Below are positions 26,778-34,811 of a stretch of DNA of 64,000 nt, in pieces (the first letter of the stretch is position 1; each line of letters begins with the position of its first letter). The position numbers and the translations under genes were made by a program. The notes below the pieces were generated by a model. It made no database searches, was not told the origin of the DNA, and saw only the letters and a list, made by a program, of their open reading frames with translations. The stretch comes from Lancefieldella parvula DSM 20469 (lineage in GTDB: Bacteria; Actinomycetota; Coriobacteriia; Coriobacteriales; Atopobiaceae), in the NCBI RefSeq assembly GCF_000024225.1, contig NC_013203.1, positions 310,001 to 374,000 on the forward strand, given 5' to 3'.

Positions 26778-26807
26778 AAAAAAAGGACGCTCACAAAGGA
26801 GCGCTCC
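26778..26807 (-). terminator. Terminator between convergent genes (minus-strand T-run)
   Basis: GGACGCTC pairs with GAGCGCTCC (one bulged base) around a 6-nt loop. On the minus strand it is followed by seven T, so it terminates the trmB-like gene. Confidence 0.65.
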
Positions 26808-26827
26808 TGCAAATGATCGATTACAGA

Positions 26828-27655
26828 TTACTGCGATTTTTTACGAAGTTTACGGGCACGGTTTGCAAGATTGCGAACCGTGCTTTCCATTCCGTGTGGA
26901 ACATAGGTAAGCGATTCTAAGTCTTCTGGAAGGTAGTCAACAAGACTAACAGGCTTTGTAGGTGTGAAATCTGCTGGTATAGGACCTGGAGTAATCAGGT
27001 AAGCATGCACTTTGGCTCCTTGGGCGCTAAGTTTCTTTTCGTATTCACTAGGAATATCATTAGGAAAATCTGCTTGAGCATCACGCGTTTTCCAAATAAA
27101 GTTGTAACCAGCAACTTCAACTTGCTCAAGAGAAAAATCAAAAAGTGGCTGGCTGTCTGTTTTGAGACGAACAACGCCATCTTTAGTTAAAACGTTTCTG
27201 TACTGCATAAGACGCTCAGCATCGGTGAGGCGCAGCTTTGCCTGTCTGATTCGAGGAAATGGTGCGGGAAAGTTAAGGTAAATAACAGAGATTTCTTCTG
27301 GCGAGAAGTACTCATCAATTTTCATACCAGTACCAGGTACCACGATAGCATTAGGTATTCCTGCTTCATAAATTGTTTTTGCAGCATATGAAATGCAGAT
27401 AGGCTCTGTATCAATGGCTACAAAGAGGACATCAGGATTTGCTTTAGCTTGAGCAGCAGTAAAAGACCCTTTACCACAGCCAAGGTCTACACGAACTTCA
27501 GAATAGAAGGCATGTCCCTCAGCAGTAATTGGCGCACATGCAGAAGCCCATATGCCTTTTAAACTCTCTGGATGAGGCTCAATAACGCTGGAATAGGCCT
27601 TTAAGCGCTCCTCAAGAACAAAGTTTTTGGGTAAACGTGCATGTAGTGCGCGCAA
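26828..27655 (-). CDS. trmB: TrmB-like tRNA (guanine-N7)-methyltransferase, divergent active-site motif
   Basis: 275 residues with an SAM fold: VDLGCGKGSF near 58, FVAIDTEP, then the TrmB region LNFPAPFPRIRQAKLRLT and the C-terminal PSEYEKKLSAQG. TrmB makes m7G46 in tRNA. In most TrmB proteins the middle motif reads (F)SDPWPKxRHxKRRL; here Asp and Trp are replaced by Ala and Phe and His by Gln. So the family is clear but activity is less certain. A C-terminal extension of about 50 residues (PTKPVSLVDYLPEDLESL onward, basic end) is also unusual. It starts at TTG 27655 after GAGGAG and is possibly co-transcribed with the upstream yfbR-like gene. Confidence 0.78.
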   Translation of the reverse strand: MRALHARLPKNFVLEERLKAYSSVIEPHPESLKGIWASACAPITAEGHAFYSEVRVDLGCGKGSFTAAQAKANPDVLFVAIDTEPICISYAAKTIYEAGIPNAIVVPGTGMKIDEYFSPEEISVIYLNFPAPFPRIRQAKLRLTDAERLMQYRNVLTKDGVVRLKTDSQPLFDFSLEQVEVAGYNFIWKTRDAQADFPNDIPSEYEKKLSAQGAKVHAYLITPGPIPADFTPTKPVSLVDYLPEDLESLTYVPHGMESTVRNLANRARKLRKKSQ

Positions 27656-27691
27656 AACAACTCCTCAACTAGCGGGTTTAATCAGCGTAAT

Positions 27692-28309
27692 TTACAGAAG
27701 CTGATCAAGTGTTTCTCCGTATGAAGGTAGGAATTCTGTCATAAAATCTCGCACTTCTGGAAGAGAATCTGCTAAATCTTCAACAACTCCACGAGTTGAG
27801 GCTTCAGCAGTAATAAATTCTGAGTTTCCGGATTGAGCCTCCTCAATGCACTTGATGAGCGCTGCAATTTTATCTGCAGCTTTAACGAGCTTTCTGAGGT
27901 ATGTTTCATCTTCTGAAGTCTCAGCATTATGAGTGAGTACTTGAGCGTAGGCATCTTGCAAGTCTTCTGGAAGCGTGGAGAGAATGGTTTTCTCGGCACG
28001 TGCTTCTACCTGATGGTATGCATCTCTAATCTCCGAATTAGCGTACTTTACTGGGGTAGGCATATCTCCTGTAATAATCTCTGAAGCATCGTGATACATA
28101 CCAATAAGCGCCGCACGATCTGCGTCAAGATTTCTGTGATAGCGCACATTTGCGATAGTTGCCAGGCAGTGAGAAATAATAGCCACGTCAAGGGCGTGTT
28201 CAGCAAGACTTTCTGAGCGAGAATTGCGCATAAGCGACCAGCGCTCAATGTAGCGCATGCGAGAAATAAGTGCGAAAAAGCTAGATTGAGACGAAGAATT
28301 CTGAGACAT
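27692..28309 (-). CDS. yfbR: 5'-deoxynucleotidase YfbR-like HD hydrolase
   Basis: 205 residues. HD motif residues are visible in SLAEHALDV, GMYHDASEIITGDMPTPVKY and a later KAADKIAAL. The GDMPTPVKY segment is diagnostic of YfbR, which dephosphorylates deoxyribonucleoside 5'-monophosphates with a divalent metal. Start ATG 28309 follows GGAGGGGC. It lies 36 bp upstream of the trmB-like gene on the same strand and probably shares its transcript. Confidence 0.88.
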   Translation of the reverse strand: MSQNSSSQSSFFALISRMRYIERWSLMRNSRSESLAEHALDVAIISHCLATIANVRYHRNLDADRAALIGMYHDASEIITGDMPTPVKYANSEIRDAYHQVEARAEKTILSTLPEDLQDAYAQVLTHNAETSEDETYLRKLVKAADKIAALIKCIEEAQSGNSEFITAEASTRGVVEDLADSLPEVRDFMTEFLPSYGETLDQLL

Positions 28310-28489
28310 TGCCCCTCCTTAATTTGTTTTCTAAACCTTACCACGTATACCGGACAAAAACTGTTTTGACACAACTATGCAATGTAGTCATAGCAAATAT
28401 GAAGTAATCAAATACTTTAGATGTATATATGAAATTATCGATATCTGAACATCCGTTCATGGGTATTTTTGCCCCGTTTACCGGCAACC

Positions 28490-28520
28490 TTGGCTAACTT
28501 ATTCTCATGAAGTTAGCCAA
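28490..28520. promoter_or_regulatory. 11-bp perfect inverted repeat upstream of the amidohydrolase
   Basis: TTGGCTAACTT and AAGTTAGCCAA are separated by 9 nt, with no T-run. The element lies 69 bp before the amidohydrolase start in the divergent gap. It could be an operator or a leader hairpin. Confidence 0.5.
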
Positions 28521-28588
28521 CGCTTACTATTCAAGTAAACCCGTCCGTTTAAAAGAAGTGAGCGGACAGTCAAGGAAGGATGGGAAAC

Positions 28589-29836
28589 ATGAGTAAGTAT
28601 GCTTTTGTAGGCGGCAAGCTCGTTGACGGTACTGGCTCTGCACCAGTTGAGGACTCTCTTGTCCTTATTGATGACGACAAGATTACCTATGCTGGTCCTC
28701 GTAAAGAGGTTCCAGAGGGATATGAGGTACGTGACGCATCCGGTTATACCGTAATGCCTGGTCTTGTTGATACACACCTACACTTCTCCGGTAACCTGAC
28801 CGACAACGATAACGATTGGGTTATTGAGTCCGTTGCTCAGAAGCAGGCATGCGCAGTCAAACAGGCTTATGACGCTCTTACCCACGGTCTTACCACTGTT
28901 GTTGAGATTGGTCGTAATGGTATTGCTATCCGTGACCTCGTTAACATGGGCATTATGCAGGGTCCTCGTATCTTTGCTACCGGTCTTGGTCTTTGCCGCG
29001 TTGCTGGTCACGGTGACTCTCATCACCTGCCATTGCAGATCTCCAAGGACGGACACCCTTGGGGTGACCAGGTAGACGGTCCATGGGAGCTTCGTAAGGC
29101 AATTCGTCGTCGTCTTCGTGAAGATCCTGATGGTATCAAGATTTGGGCAACTGGTGGCGGCATTTGGCGCTGGGACTCTGACCGTTTGCAGCTCTTCTGC
29201 ACCGAGGAAATTAAGGCAATTGCTGACGAGTGCGCACTGGTAGGTATTCCTCTTTACGCTCACTCTTATAACAACTTTGACGCTGCGTATGACTGCGTCC
29301 GCTTTGGCTGCAAGCAGCTCATTCACGGCTTTGAGATTGACGAGCGCACCATGAAGCTTATGGCTGAGCAGGGTACCTTCTTTACCCCAACTATCGGCTT
29401 CTTGCCAACTTGGTACGGAACTTATCCACCAGACTGGACTCCAGAGCTTGATGCATTCCCAGGTGAGACTGTTGTCGAGAAGGGTCTTGCACGTACCTAT
29501 GATAACCTGCGTAAGGCATATGATATGGGCATTACCATTACCATTGGTTCCGACTCCTTCAGTTTTGTTACTCCTTACGGCTATGTCACCATCGACGAGA
29601 TGTATGACTTTGTCGAGAAGGTTGGCATTTCTATTCTTGATACCGTTGCAGCTGCTACTTACAACGGCGCAAAGATGCTGGGCAAGGAGAACGAGTTTGG
29701 TGCTGTCAAGGAAGGCCTCTCTGCTGATATCCTTGTAGTTAAGGGCGACGTTGCTAATAACATCCGCGACCTCACGCCTGAGAACATGGACGTCATCATG
29801 AAGGAAGGTAAGATTATCGATCGCGGTAGCTTCTAA
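28589..29836 (+). CDS. Amidohydrolase-superfamily metal hydrolase (imidazolonepropionase-like)
   Basis: About 415 residues. The metal site is complete: HLH in VDTHLHFSG near 64, a candidate carboxylated Lys in GIKIWATGG, His in YAHSYN and IHGFEID, and Asp in GSDSFSF. N- and C-terminal beta-sandwich parts (FVGGKLVDGTG, SADILVVKGD) match cytosolic imidazolonepropionase/prolidase-like amidohydrolases. The substrate is unknown. Two ATGs are in frame (28580, 28589); AAGGAAGG abuts the first, so the second has better spacing. It is monocistronic with a strong terminator and a conspicuous inverted repeat upstream, so it is probably regulated. Confidence 0.85.
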   Translation: MSKYAFVGGKLVDGTGSAPVEDSLVLIDDDKITYAGPRKEVPEGYEVRDASGYTVMPGLVDTHLHFSGNLTDNDNDWVIESVAQKQACAVKQAYDALTHGLTTVVEIGRNGIAIRDLVNMGIMQGPRIFATGLGLCRVAGHGDSHHLPLQISKDGHPWGDQVDGPWELRKAIRRRLREDPDGIKIWATGGGIWRWDSDRLQLFCTEEIKAIADECALVGIPLYAHSYNNFDAAYDCVRFGCKQLIHGFEIDERTMKLMAEQGTFFTPTIGFLPTWYGTYPPDWTPELDAFPGETVVEKGLARTYDNLRKAYDMGITITIGSDSFSFVTPYGYVTIDEMYDFVEKVGISILDTVAAATYNGAKMLGKENEFGAVKEGLSADILVVKGDVANNIRDLTPENMDVIMKEGKIIDRGSF

Positions 29837-29868
29837 GCTTCCTGTTTGATAGTTTGTAACGCGAAGGT

Positions 29869-29905
29869 TGGGCCCTGACTCACTTAAGCGTCAGGGCCCA
29901 CTTTT
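29869..29905 (+). terminator. Rho-independent terminator of the amidohydrolase gene
   Basis: An 11-bp perfect stem, TGGGCCCTGAC / GTCAGGGCCCA, with a 10-nt loop and then CTTTT. Confidence 0.88.
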
Positions 29906-29961
29906 ACAAGCAAGAAGTTTATTCTTTGATATAAAAGGTTGACATTTGATAGGAGCTCACT

Positions 29962-31107
29962 ATGTCTGAACCAAAGCAGGTGAAAATTGTGCTGCTTACC
30001 GGCTATTTAGGCGCAGGTAAGACCACTATTTTGAACCATATTCTTTCTAACACTGAAGGTATTCACGCAGCAGTTATCGTCAATGATATTGGTGAAATTA
30101 ACGTTGATGCTGGTCTTATTAAAGACGGCGGCTACGCTAAAGAAGGCGATGTTATACCTCTAACTAATGGTTGTCTCTGCTGCACGCTTTCTAATGACTT
30201 GGCACTTCAATTGGGTGATTTGGCAGATACCGAAGAGTTTGATTACATCATTATTGAGGCTTCAGGCATCTGCGAGCCAATCCCCATTACCTATAATATT
30301 TCTGCATTCTGCAATCAGAGTCAGCATGCAACTAACCACTCTCATCTCAATCTAGATAACATTGTTGCAGTTGTTGATTGCGCTCGCATGTTTGAGGAAT
30401 TCCACAACGGCGCCGATCTTCTCGACCCAGATATTGAAGAGGATGACATCGAGAACCTGCTTATTCAGCAGATTGAGTTCTGCTCAACGCTGGTACTGAA
30501 CAAGACCGATCTAGTTACTCCTGAGCAACTTCACGAGCTCAGGGCGCTTGTACGTGGTCTGCAGAAAGACGCTGTTATTGTTGAGGCAGTCAACGGTGAC
30601 ATTCCTATGAGTGAGCTTATCAATACTGGCCGTTTTGACTTTGACAAAGCATATGCTTCTGCTGCTTGGATGAATGCAATGGAGCATCCTGAGGAGCACG
30701 AAGATCCAGAGGTTTTGGAGTATGAGATTACCACCTTTGTGTATCGCCGCCGCCAGCCGTTTGACCTGGATAAACTCAATCAGTTTGTGGCTAGCTGGCC
30801 AAAGAACATTATCCGCGTCAAGGGCAGCATCTGGGTTTCGCAAGACCCAGAGATGAGCTACGTATTTGAGCAGGCAGGCAATCAGGTTCAGTTCTATGAG
30901 AATGGAATGTTCTATGCTTCGCTGCCAGAGGATGAGCGAGAAAACCTTCTTGACGAGAAACCCGAGCTACGCGCAGAATGGGATGATGAACTGGGTGATC
31001 GTCAAACAAAACTGTGCTTCATTGGTCGTCATATGAATCATGAAGAAATTGAAGCCGGTCTGGATGCATGTCTTACTGAGTATGTGTCTGACGAGTTTGA
31101 CTACTAG
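29962..31107 (+). CDS. COG0523 (CobW/ZigA/YeiR-type) metallochaperone GTPase
   Basis: 381 residues. G1 motif GYLGAGKTT is at about 13-21, the metal-binding NGCLCC near 70, NKTD near 178 and a CobW C-terminal domain follows. The family includes Zn2+ chaperones that charge target enzymes under zinc limitation and cobalt or nitrile-hydratase chaperones. No cobalamin genes are nearby, so a zinc role is a reasonable guess. It contains two nearby motif copies (30935-30963, AGCGAGAAAACC and ACGAGAAACCC). AGGAGCTCAC precedes the ATG. A terminator separates it from the sirtuin gene. Confidence 0.88.
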   Translation: MSEPKQVKIVLLTGYLGAGKTTILNHILSNTEGIHAAVIVNDIGEINVDAGLIKDGGYAKEGDVIPLTNGCLCCTLSNDLALQLGDLADTEEFDYIIIEASGICEPIPITYNISAFCNQSQHATNHSHLNLDNIVAVVDCARMFEEFHNGADLLDPDIEEDDIENLLIQQIEFCSTLVLNKTDLVTPEQLHELRALVRGLQKDAVIVEAVNGDIPMSELINTGRFDFDKAYASAAWMNAMEHPEEHEDPEVLEYEITTFVYRRRQPFDLDKLNQFVASWPKNIIRVKGSIWVSQDPEMSYVFEQAGNQVQFYENGMFYASLPEDERENLLDEKPELRAEWDDELGDRQTKLCFIGRHMNHEEIEAGLDACLTEYVSDEFDY

Positions 31108-31144
31108 CGTTTTCAGCGCCAAGAGCTCCGGCGCTTGAAATCGA

Positions 31145-31174
31145 GGGACCCAGTTTATCCTGGTCCCTTTTTTA
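31145..31174 (+). terminator. Rho-independent terminator
   Basis: Stem AGGGACC / GGTCCCT with a 10-nt loop followed by six T. It closes the COG0523 gene just before the sirtuin start. Confidence 0.82.
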
Positions 31175-31189
31175 GGTTAGAGGTGCCTA

Positions 31190-32041
31190 ATGACCAAGAT
31201 TGAACAGCTTAAAGATTGGATTCAGTCGTCAGATAACATTGTTTTCTTTGGCGGTGCTGGCGTATCAACAGAAAGTGGTATTCCAGATTTTAGAGGTACT
31301 AACGGCCTGTATCGACAGGGCGGTATCAAGATAGAGAATATGACCATTGGACTGGGGCAAGATGGTTATGATATGGGAAAAGAAACTTGCGACCTGGGAA
31401 ATGGAATAACGGTAGACCCAGACAATGAGGAATCTTTTGCTTATAGTAAGGCACCGGATTTTACACTTGAAGAGATCTTCTCGCTTGATGTGTTTCTAGA
31501 TTATCCTGCAGCGTATTATACGTATTTTAGAAACTCTCATCATTTAGGAGAGGCTCAACCAAACATTGCTCATAAGTGGCTGGCAGCCTTGGAAGCAGAG
31601 GGAAAGTTGCGCGCGGTGGTGACGCAAAACATCGACGGATTGCATCAAGCTGCTGGTAGTAAGCGTGTGTTTGAGCTCCATGGCAACGAGACACGTTTTT
31701 ATTGTCCCGAATGCGGTCATGTCTATACGCTTGATCAGATTGAAGAGCAGTCGTCTGTGGTGCCGCTCTGTCAATGTGGCGCAGTTATTAGGCCTGATAT
31801 TGTCTTTTACGGAGAAGGCCTCAATATGGATACCGTTTATGGGGCTTTAAACGCTATCTCACAAGCGGAAGTCCTTATTGTTGCAGGAAGTTCACTGGTG
31901 GTGCAACCTGCCGTCGGTCTTCTCGACTACTACGAGGGCAACAAGATGGTCATTATCAACGACCAACCCACGCCGTACGACGGCCGAGCCAATCTGGTGA
32001 TTAGAGACAGAATAGGTGCCGTCATAGAACATCTCCTGTAG
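31190..32041 (+). CDS. Sir2-type NAD-dependent protein deacylase with an insert
   Basis: 283 residues. It carries GAGVSTESGIPDFRG near 23-37, TQNIDGLH near 145, catalytic His in FELHGN, a four-cysteine zinc site (CPECG and CQCGA) and GSSLVVQPA. The enzyme removes acyl groups from lysine using NAD+. Compared with 230-245-residue bacterial sirtuins, an extra 35-40 residues (acidic, Gly/Asp-rich, about 45-85) follow NGLYRQ in the cofactor-loop region. This insert could bind a partner or alter acyl preference. GAGGTG precedes the start. Confidence 0.88.
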   Translation: MTKIEQLKDWIQSSDNIVFFGGAGVSTESGIPDFRGTNGLYRQGGIKIENMTIGLGQDGYDMGKETCDLGNGITVDPDNEESFAYSKAPDFTLEEIFSLDVFLDYPAAYYTYFRNSHHLGEAQPNIAHKWLAALEAEGKLRAVVTQNIDGLHQAAGSKRVFELHGNETRFYCPECGHVYTLDQIEEQSSVVPLCQCGAVIRPDIVFYGEGLNMDTVYGALNAISQAEVLIVAGSSLVVQPAVGLLDYYEGNKMVIINDQPTPYDGRANLVIRDRIGAVIEHLL

Positions 32042-32043
32042 AA

Positions 32044-32076
32044 AAACACCTACCCGCAAATATGCAGGTAGGCGTT
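32044..32076. terminator. Hairpin terminator between convergent genes
   Basis: AACACCTACC pairs with GGTAGGCGTT (one mismatch) around a 12-nt loop, preceded by an A-run and followed by a TCTCATTT stretch. Confidence 0.55.
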
Positions 32077-32129
32077 CTCATTTCAAATAATGGCGAGAAG
32101 TTTGTATGAACGGGAGGCTCGCGAGAGGT

Positions 32130-32140
32130 GCGAGAAACCC
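32130..32140 (+). repeat. Intergenic GCGAGAAACCC copy
   Basis: An exact 11-mer is followed by G and lies 6 bp beyond the end of the pyrophosphatase gene. A GGCGAGAAG variant is at 32092, so two copies lie within 50 bp of non-coding DNA. Confidence 0.7.
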
Positions 32141-32145
32141 GTGCG

Positions 32146-33813
32146 TTAGTTGGCGGCTTCCTCGGCAAGCGTTTGAAGTGTTGCCATCAGTGATGGAACA
32201 ACCTGCTTCTTACGGCTAACAACACCAGGAAGAACAGCAATGTTGCCGTCAACCTTTACGTTAAAAGCTCTCTCGATGACATTAGCAGCATTAGCACCAT
32301 AGAAGAGCATCTCGGTGACCTGGCTCTTAACGTCGGTGAACATATAGAAGACCATTGGAAGTTCTTCTGATTTAGCGGCGGTTTCCAAAAATGGTCCAAC
32401 AAGTTCCTCTGCAGCCTTACGGCTAGTCTCGGTCATGAAGGAACCTTGACCAACACCAAACTTTACGCCGCCACGGCTGAATACCTTGTAGTCACCATGG
32501 AAGACTTCCTCTGCGGTACGGCCAGTAAGGTCTGCACCAGCATCAAACATCTGCTCAGAGTAGGAGTCAATGTCTTCTCCACAGATTTCCGCTAGTTTCT
32601 TACCTGCAACAATATCGCGCTCGGTGCATGTAGGGGAGCGGAATGCAAGGGTGTCAGAAAGAATTGCAGAGAGCATAAGACCAGCAATGTTTTTAGGAAT
32701 ATCAATACCGTATTCATGGTAGAGACCATAGATGATGGTACAGGTGCAGCCAACAGGAACATTTCTAAAGGTAATTGGATTAGAAGTCTCAATGGAGCCA
32801 ATGCGGTGGTGATCAACAATCTCCATAATTTCGGCCTGCTCAAGACCATCGACAGCTTGAGTGCGCTCGTTGTGGTCAACAAGAATGACATGCTTCTTGC
32901 GAGGATTTAAAAGACCAGGACCGCTGATTAGGCCAGCAAAGGTACCGTTTTCATTGATAACAGGAAAGAAGCGGTGTCTCGAGTTGGTCATAGCTTTGCG
33001 TGCATCATCAATTGCCGTGTTAACGCTGAACTTGAGAATGTCATCGGTGAGCATCTTCTCGCGTACAGGCATAGACATGATGAGTAGACGAGCTACCTCA
33101 AAGGTATCACGAGGAGTGCTGATAATAGCGCAATCACGCTTTTTAGCTAGGTCAATGACGTCTTGAGCAATTGGAGCATCGCAAGAGACAATAAGGCAGG
33201 AAGCACCGTGCTCAACTGCGATGGTTTGATTTTCATGATTGCCAGCAACAACAATGATATCGCCAGCGTCAACAATCTCTGAAAGGGCTGAAGCACTAGT
33301 ACCAACGCGAATGTTACCCTGCTTAACAACGCCCTGGGGATCACCAAGAACCATGGTTCCACCAAGCGTTGAAACAATGTTTGCATAGCTTGTCTTTGCC
33401 TTGGAAAGTAAGTTTGGCTCGGAAAGGCTCATGTTTGCATTTGCAATGTCTTTAACTGCAATCAGACCAGTAAGTTCTTCTTCTTCATCAGTAACGCAGA
33501 GCGTATCAAGCTTGACGTTTTGCATAAGCTGCCAAGCGGAATAGAGACTCATCTCAGCATCAACTTTTGGCTGAGTCTGAATCTCTGCATCTTTAATCTG
33601 AGGAGTAACGGTAGTAATAAGTTGTGGCTCTTCAAAGCCAAAGTGATTCAAGACAAAAGCGGTCTCACGATTAAGAGAACCAGCACGACGAGCTTCATAG
33701 ATAGGATTGTCAATCTGATTTTTGAGATACGCATAAGAAATTGCAGCACAAATGCTGTCTGTATCTGGGTTCAAATGGCCAATGATATTTACTTTACGAA
33801 TTGCTTCTGCCAT
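32146..33813 (-). CDS. ppaC: CBS/DRTGG-domain manganese-dependent inorganic pyrophosphatase
   Basis: 555 residues, the long regulated form of family II pyrophosphatase. Catalytic DHH domain parts: GHLNPDTDSICAAI near 12-25 and VDHHRIGSIE near 330. Between them a regulatory insert carries a CBS motif (LYSAWQLMQNVKLDTLCVTDEEEELTG), a DRTGG-like domain and a second CBS (ARKAMTNSRHRFFPVINENG). The C-terminal DHHA2 domain includes SRKKQVVP. It hydrolyses PPi, with adenine nucleotides expected to modulate through CBS domains. A Mn2+ requirement fits the presence of a Mn importer in the window. AAGGAGG precedes the ATG. Confidence 0.93.
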   Translation of the reverse strand: MAEAIRKVNIIGHLNPDTDSICAAISYAYLKNQIDNPIYEARRAGSLNRETAFVLNHFGFEEPQLITTVTPQIKDAEIQTQPKVDAEMSLYSAWQLMQNVKLDTLCVTDEEEELTGLIAVKDIANANMSLSEPNLLSKAKTSYANIVSTLGGTMVLGDPQGVVKQGNIRVGTSASALSEIVDAGDIIVVAGNHENQTIAVEHGASCLIVSCDAPIAQDVIDLAKKRDCAIISTPRDTFEVARLLIMSMPVREKMLTDDILKFSVNTAIDDARKAMTNSRHRFFPVINENGTFAGLISGPGLLNPRKKHVILVDHNERTQAVDGLEQAEIMEIVDHHRIGSIETSNPITFRNVPVGCTCTIIYGLYHEYGIDIPKNIAGLMLSAILSDTLAFRSPTCTERDIVAGKKLAEICGEDIDSYSEQMFDAGADLTGRTAEEVFHGDYKVFSRGGVKFGVGQGSFMTETSRKAAEELVGPFLETAAKSEELPMVFYMFTDVKSQVTEMLFYGANAANVIERAFNVKVDGNIAVLPGVVSRKKQVVPSLMATLQTLAEEAAN

Positions 33814-34026
33814 CTTCGCCTCCTTGATGATGTCGATGATGTAACTTTCTAATTAGAACACACTTTAGTAAGCACATTTTGTTTCTTTTTTAATACCAAC
33901 CTGTAGTGTACCCCTCTCTGTTTTTACTTAGAACGGAAAATCACAGAAAAACAGCAGGCGTACCTGTGAATCTGGTAAATGTATGTAGGATAAATGACAA
34001 TTCAAAAGTTGAAGGAAATTAGTACA

Positions 34027-34068
34027 ATGAGAGATGTAAAAAATCGATTGAATTGGAATATCAAGTGA
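34027..34068 (+). CDS. 13-codon leader peptide ahead of the MORN gene
   Basis: An ATG with a good GAAGGAAA site encodes MRDVKNRLNWNIK and stops with TGA. The stop overlaps the GTG start of the next gene (GTGA at 34065-34068). This arrangement implies coupled translation of the MORN protein, which has no good ribosome site of its own. Real translation of the peptide is inferred. Confidence 0.5.
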   Translation: MRDVKNRLNWNIK

Positions 34069-34811
34069 GTTCTCCTACGCGTTTTTCTGCTAAAAAAAGA
34101 AACGCTCGCCATACAAATAAAGAGGCGGATACTCTCGAGCCTTCTTCTGAGGCAAGGGAAGTTGCATCTGTAGAAACACAGCAAGTTCCCACAGAGAAGG
34201 CTGATGCTACTGGAAGCCCAGTAGTTTTTCTGCAGACTGTATCTGAGCAACTTTCATCAGCTTTTAAGTTATTTGCTCAGCGTAAGCCTGTAGAAGACTC
34301 AAAGTCTAAGGTTGTACCAGAAAAAAAGAAGAGCGAGAAAACATCTCTGTCTTCACGTAAAAACACTCGTGTGGAGATGCACCATCGCGTTCAAGCAGAT
34401 CCTGAGCCAGAAGAGCGTCATTCTCGCCCCGTGAGTGCGGGTAGGAAAAAGCTCGAGTTGATAAGCGTTGTTGCAATTTTGCTACTTGCGGTGCTCTCGA
34501 TTGTATTGGTTAACCGACCAAGTACAAAAACGCTGGTATTTGGCAATAATCAGGTTACTTATACCGGCACTACCATTCAGGGAAAGATGAATGGCCAAGG
34601 CAAGATGACCTTTGAAAATGGCGATACTTACGAGGGAGAATTTGTTGACGGGTATTTCCAAGGTCAGGGAACGTATACCTCAAAAGACGGCTGGACGTAC
34701 GAAGGTCAATTTGTAAAAGGCCAGGCAGATGGCCAAGGAAAGCTCACTACGCAAGATAATATTGTGTACGAAGGAACTTTTAAGCAAGGGATTTATCAAA
34801 GTGCGAATTAA
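34065..34811 (+). CDS. Membrane-anchored MORN-repeat protein
   Basis: About 248 residues. A long charged cytoplasmic region (1-125) precedes one membrane helix (VVAILLLAVLSIVLV, about 132-148). Three to four MORN repeats follow outside (GKMNGQGKMTFENGDTYEGE, GYFQGQGTYTSKDGWTYEGQ, GQADGQGKLTTQDN). MORN repeats act as scaffolds or lipid- and protein-contact modules. The GTG start at 34065 overlaps the stop of a leader peptide; TTG 34053 is an alternative. It overlaps the OatA-like gene, suggesting a scaffold for that acyltransferase or its wall substrate (inference). Confidence 0.78.
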   Translation: MSSPTRFSAKKRNARHTNKEADTLEPSSEAREVASVETQQVPTEKADATGSPVVFLQTVSEQLSSAFKLFAQRKPVEDSKSKVVPEKKKSEKTSLSSRKNTRVEMHHRVQADPEPEERHSRPVSAGRKKLELISVVAILLLAVLSIVLVNRPSTKTLVFGNNQVTYTGTTIQGKMNGQGKMTFENGDTYEGEFVDGYFQGQGTYTSKDGWTYEGQFVKGQADGQGKLTTQDNIVYEGTFKQGIYQSAN

